From Pararhizobium sp. A13 (lineage in GTDB: Bacteria; Pseudomonadota; Alphaproteobacteria; Rhizobiales; Rhizobiaceae), in assembly GCF_040126305.1 (NCBI RefSeq), contig NZ_CP149510.1:3855001-3919000 (forward strand): a DNA stretch of 64,000 nt, in the 5' to 3' direction. Under the pieces are notes generated by a model that saw only the letters and a list, made by a program, of their open reading frames with translations, made no database searches and was not told the origin of the DNA. Numbering within the stretch: the stretch's first letter is position 1; each line of letters opens with the position of its first letter. The translations under genes were made by a program, and so were the position numbers. Shown here piece by piece: positions 62,910-64,000 of the stretch.

Positions 62910-63745
62910 CGCACAATGCGATGATCGACGAGTGGTATCCGGTCGGCCTTTTCAGCGACCTCGACGCCGCGGGACGCAGGACGGCCCTGATGGGCGAGCC
63001 GATCGACGTCGCGCGCGACGCCGAAGGCAATGCGAAAGTGACGGGCGGAAATGGACGCCCCTTACCCGTATGCGTCCGCTACGGCCACGTCTGGTCGTCC
63101 ATCGGCACCCCGCAGAAGGCGCTTTTCGCGATCCCCGAGGCTGACCAGGCCGGCCGCCGGTTTGTCGATGTCGGCGTGGTTCGCGTGCGCTGCTCGCCGC
63201 TGCGTGCGGTGGAGAACTTTCTCGACATTGCGCATTTTCCCTTCGTGCACACCGACATCCTGGGTGCGGAGCCACACACGGAGGTCCAGAACTACAAGGT
63301 CGAAATCCGGGAAGACGAGGTCTGGGCTACGCAGGTGAAATTCTACCAGCCGCAGGCTGCCAAATCGGCAAGCGGCGGCATTACGACGGAGTATATGTAC
63401 CGCGTGCCAGCGCCGACCTGCGCCGTTCTCTACAAGACCTGCCCGCCGCGCCCGAGCGAATGGGACGTCATCACGCTTTTCGTCCAACCGCTTGCCGAGG
63501 ATCTGTGCGACGTCTGGCCGTGGATGGCACTCTTCGACGATGTCACACCGATGACCGATCTGATCCACTTTCAGCAGACGATCTTCCTGCAAGACCGGTC
63601 GATCCTCGAAAACCAGATCCCCCGGCTCCTGCCGCTCGATCCGGGCATGGAAATTCCGACGCGGGCCGACCTGACCTCGGTCGCCTACAGACGCTGGCTG
63701 AAACGCCACGACTACACATACGGCGCACAGCTGGTGGCGCAATGA
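62906..63745 (+). CDS. Ring-hydroxylase-type catalytic subunit lacking its Rieske cluster site
   Basis: The 279-residue protein has the mononuclear iron site of Rieske oxygenases: ENFLDIAHFPFVHTDILG with Asp107, His110 and His115, and a later acidic ligand in QDRSILENQIP. The N-terminal 85 residues still follow the Rieske-domain core (WYPVGLFSDLD, PVCVRYGHVWSSIGTP), but both Cys-x-His and Cys-x-x-His pairs are absent. Together with the preceding gene it makes a split oxygenase. The type with one short catalytic subunit often removes O- or N-methyl groups or hydroxylates aromatics or terpenoids. The reductase is not in the window. The gene overlaps the glutathione transferase start by four bases. 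Confidence 0.8.
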   Translation: MTHNAMIDEWYPVGLFSDLDAAGRRTALMGEPIDVARDAEGNAKVTGGNGRPLPVCVRYGHVWSSIGTPQKALFAIPEADQAGRRFVDVGVVRVRCSPLRAVENFLDIAHFPFVHTDILGAEPHTEVQNYKVEIREDEVWATQVKFYQPQAAKSASGGITTEYMYRVPAPTCAVLYKTCPPRPSEWDVITLFVQPLAEDLCDVWPWMALFDDVTPMTDLIHFQQTIFLQDRSILENQIPRLLPLDPGMEIPTRADLTSVAYRRWLKRHDYTYGAQLVAQ

Positions 63746-64000
63746 AGCTCTACGATTACATCCTCTCGCCCAGCTGCTACAAAGTGCGCCTGATGGCGGC
63801 GCTGACCGGCGTGAAACTCGATATCCGCCCGGTGGATTTCCACCCCGGCGCCGAGCATCGCGGCCCGGAACTCATGGCGCTCAATCCGGCAGGCTCGATC
63901 CCGATCCTCGAGGACGGAGACCTGATCTTGACCGAATCCTCGGCCATGCTCGTCTACCTTGCCGCAAGGGCGGCACCCGATTGGCTGGGCAGCGCTGCCG
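63742..64000 (+). CDS. Glutathione S-transferase, N-terminal part (cut by window edge)
   Basis: The first 86 residues are a thioredoxin-like GST N-terminal domain: KLYDYILSPSCYKVRLMAAL with the Ser/Cys region used for glutathione activation, NPAGSIPILEDGDLIL with the cis-Pro, and TESSAMLVYLA with the Glu-Ser glutathione contact. The ATG overlaps the stop of the oxygenase subunit (ATGA). The C-terminal helical domain lies beyond the window. As part of this operon it may conjugate or cleave a product of the oxygenase, for example in ether cleavage, which is inference. Confidence 0.85.
   Translation, partial: MKLYDYILSPSCYKVRLMAALTGVKLDIRPVDFHPGAEHRGPELMALNPAGSIPILEDGDLILTESSAMLVYLAARAAPDWLGSAA

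Overview
The window looks like an accessory, catabolism-rich stretch of a Rhizobiaceae-type alphaproteobacterial genome (high GC, genus not resolved). The evidence is the pcaQ/pcaDCHGB gene order, the PcaQ-box-like palindrome, the typical rhizobial palindromic intergenic elements, and the density of ABC transporter operons with GntR, LysR, AraC and LacI regulators. I see no rRNA, tRNA, CRISPR array, transposase or integrase.

Layout. 0-9.5 kb: a partial glycoamylase-like gene, a von Willebrand-type (DUF1194) protein, and a minus-strand operon (PotABCD-like importer, Asp/Glu-hydantoin racemase, flavin amine oxidase) opposite an FCD-type GntR regulator; the importer ATPase gene carries a frameshift. 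9.7-21 kb: a methylated-amine block. dmmDABC, tmm and tdm encode oxidation of trimethylamine to TMAO, dimethylamine and monomethylamine, with formaldehyde or folate-bound C1 released; an APC permease, a PAS/chemoreceptor fragment and a broken parDE module sit beside them. 21-31 kb: an AraC-type regulator and a nine-gene-scale operon region with a branched-chain-type ABC importer, a coniferyl-alcohol-dehydrogenase-like SDR and two paralogous aromatic-aldehyde-type dehydrogenases at its ends. 31-38.5 kb: a sulfite-oxidase-like molybdoenzyme, a sensory adenylate cyclase, and the pca operon for protocatechuate ring cleavage, which would receive aromatic acids made upstream.

38.5-53 kb: a DEAD-box helicase, a TadG-like pilus-assembly protein, a decayed DUF2950 gene, a GDCCVxC-type cysteine-rich protein, and then the most unusual locus. 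A 1279-residue protein is built almost entirely of 159 consecutive octapeptides in perfect register, arranged as nine copies of a 17-octad (136-residue, 408-bp) macro-repeat and rich in Ser/Thr. Divergent from it lie a TPR/O-GlcNAc-transferase-like glycosyltransferase, a second glycosyltransferase with an inserted lectin-like domain, and UDP-galactopyranose mutase. I infer a dedicated protein O-glycosylation system whose client may be the octad-repeat protein.

53-64 kb: a LacI-controlled sugar-type catabolic operon (TIM-barrel isomerase, CUT1 ABC importer, GMC oxidoreductase) followed by an acylphosphatase-like gene, a Rieske protein, a separate ring-hydroxylase-type catalytic subunit whose own Rieske site is lost, and the start of a glutathione transferase cut by the window edge.

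Two genes (importer ATPase, parE) are broken by small indels at simple sequence, so either real decay or assembly errors should be kept in mind.
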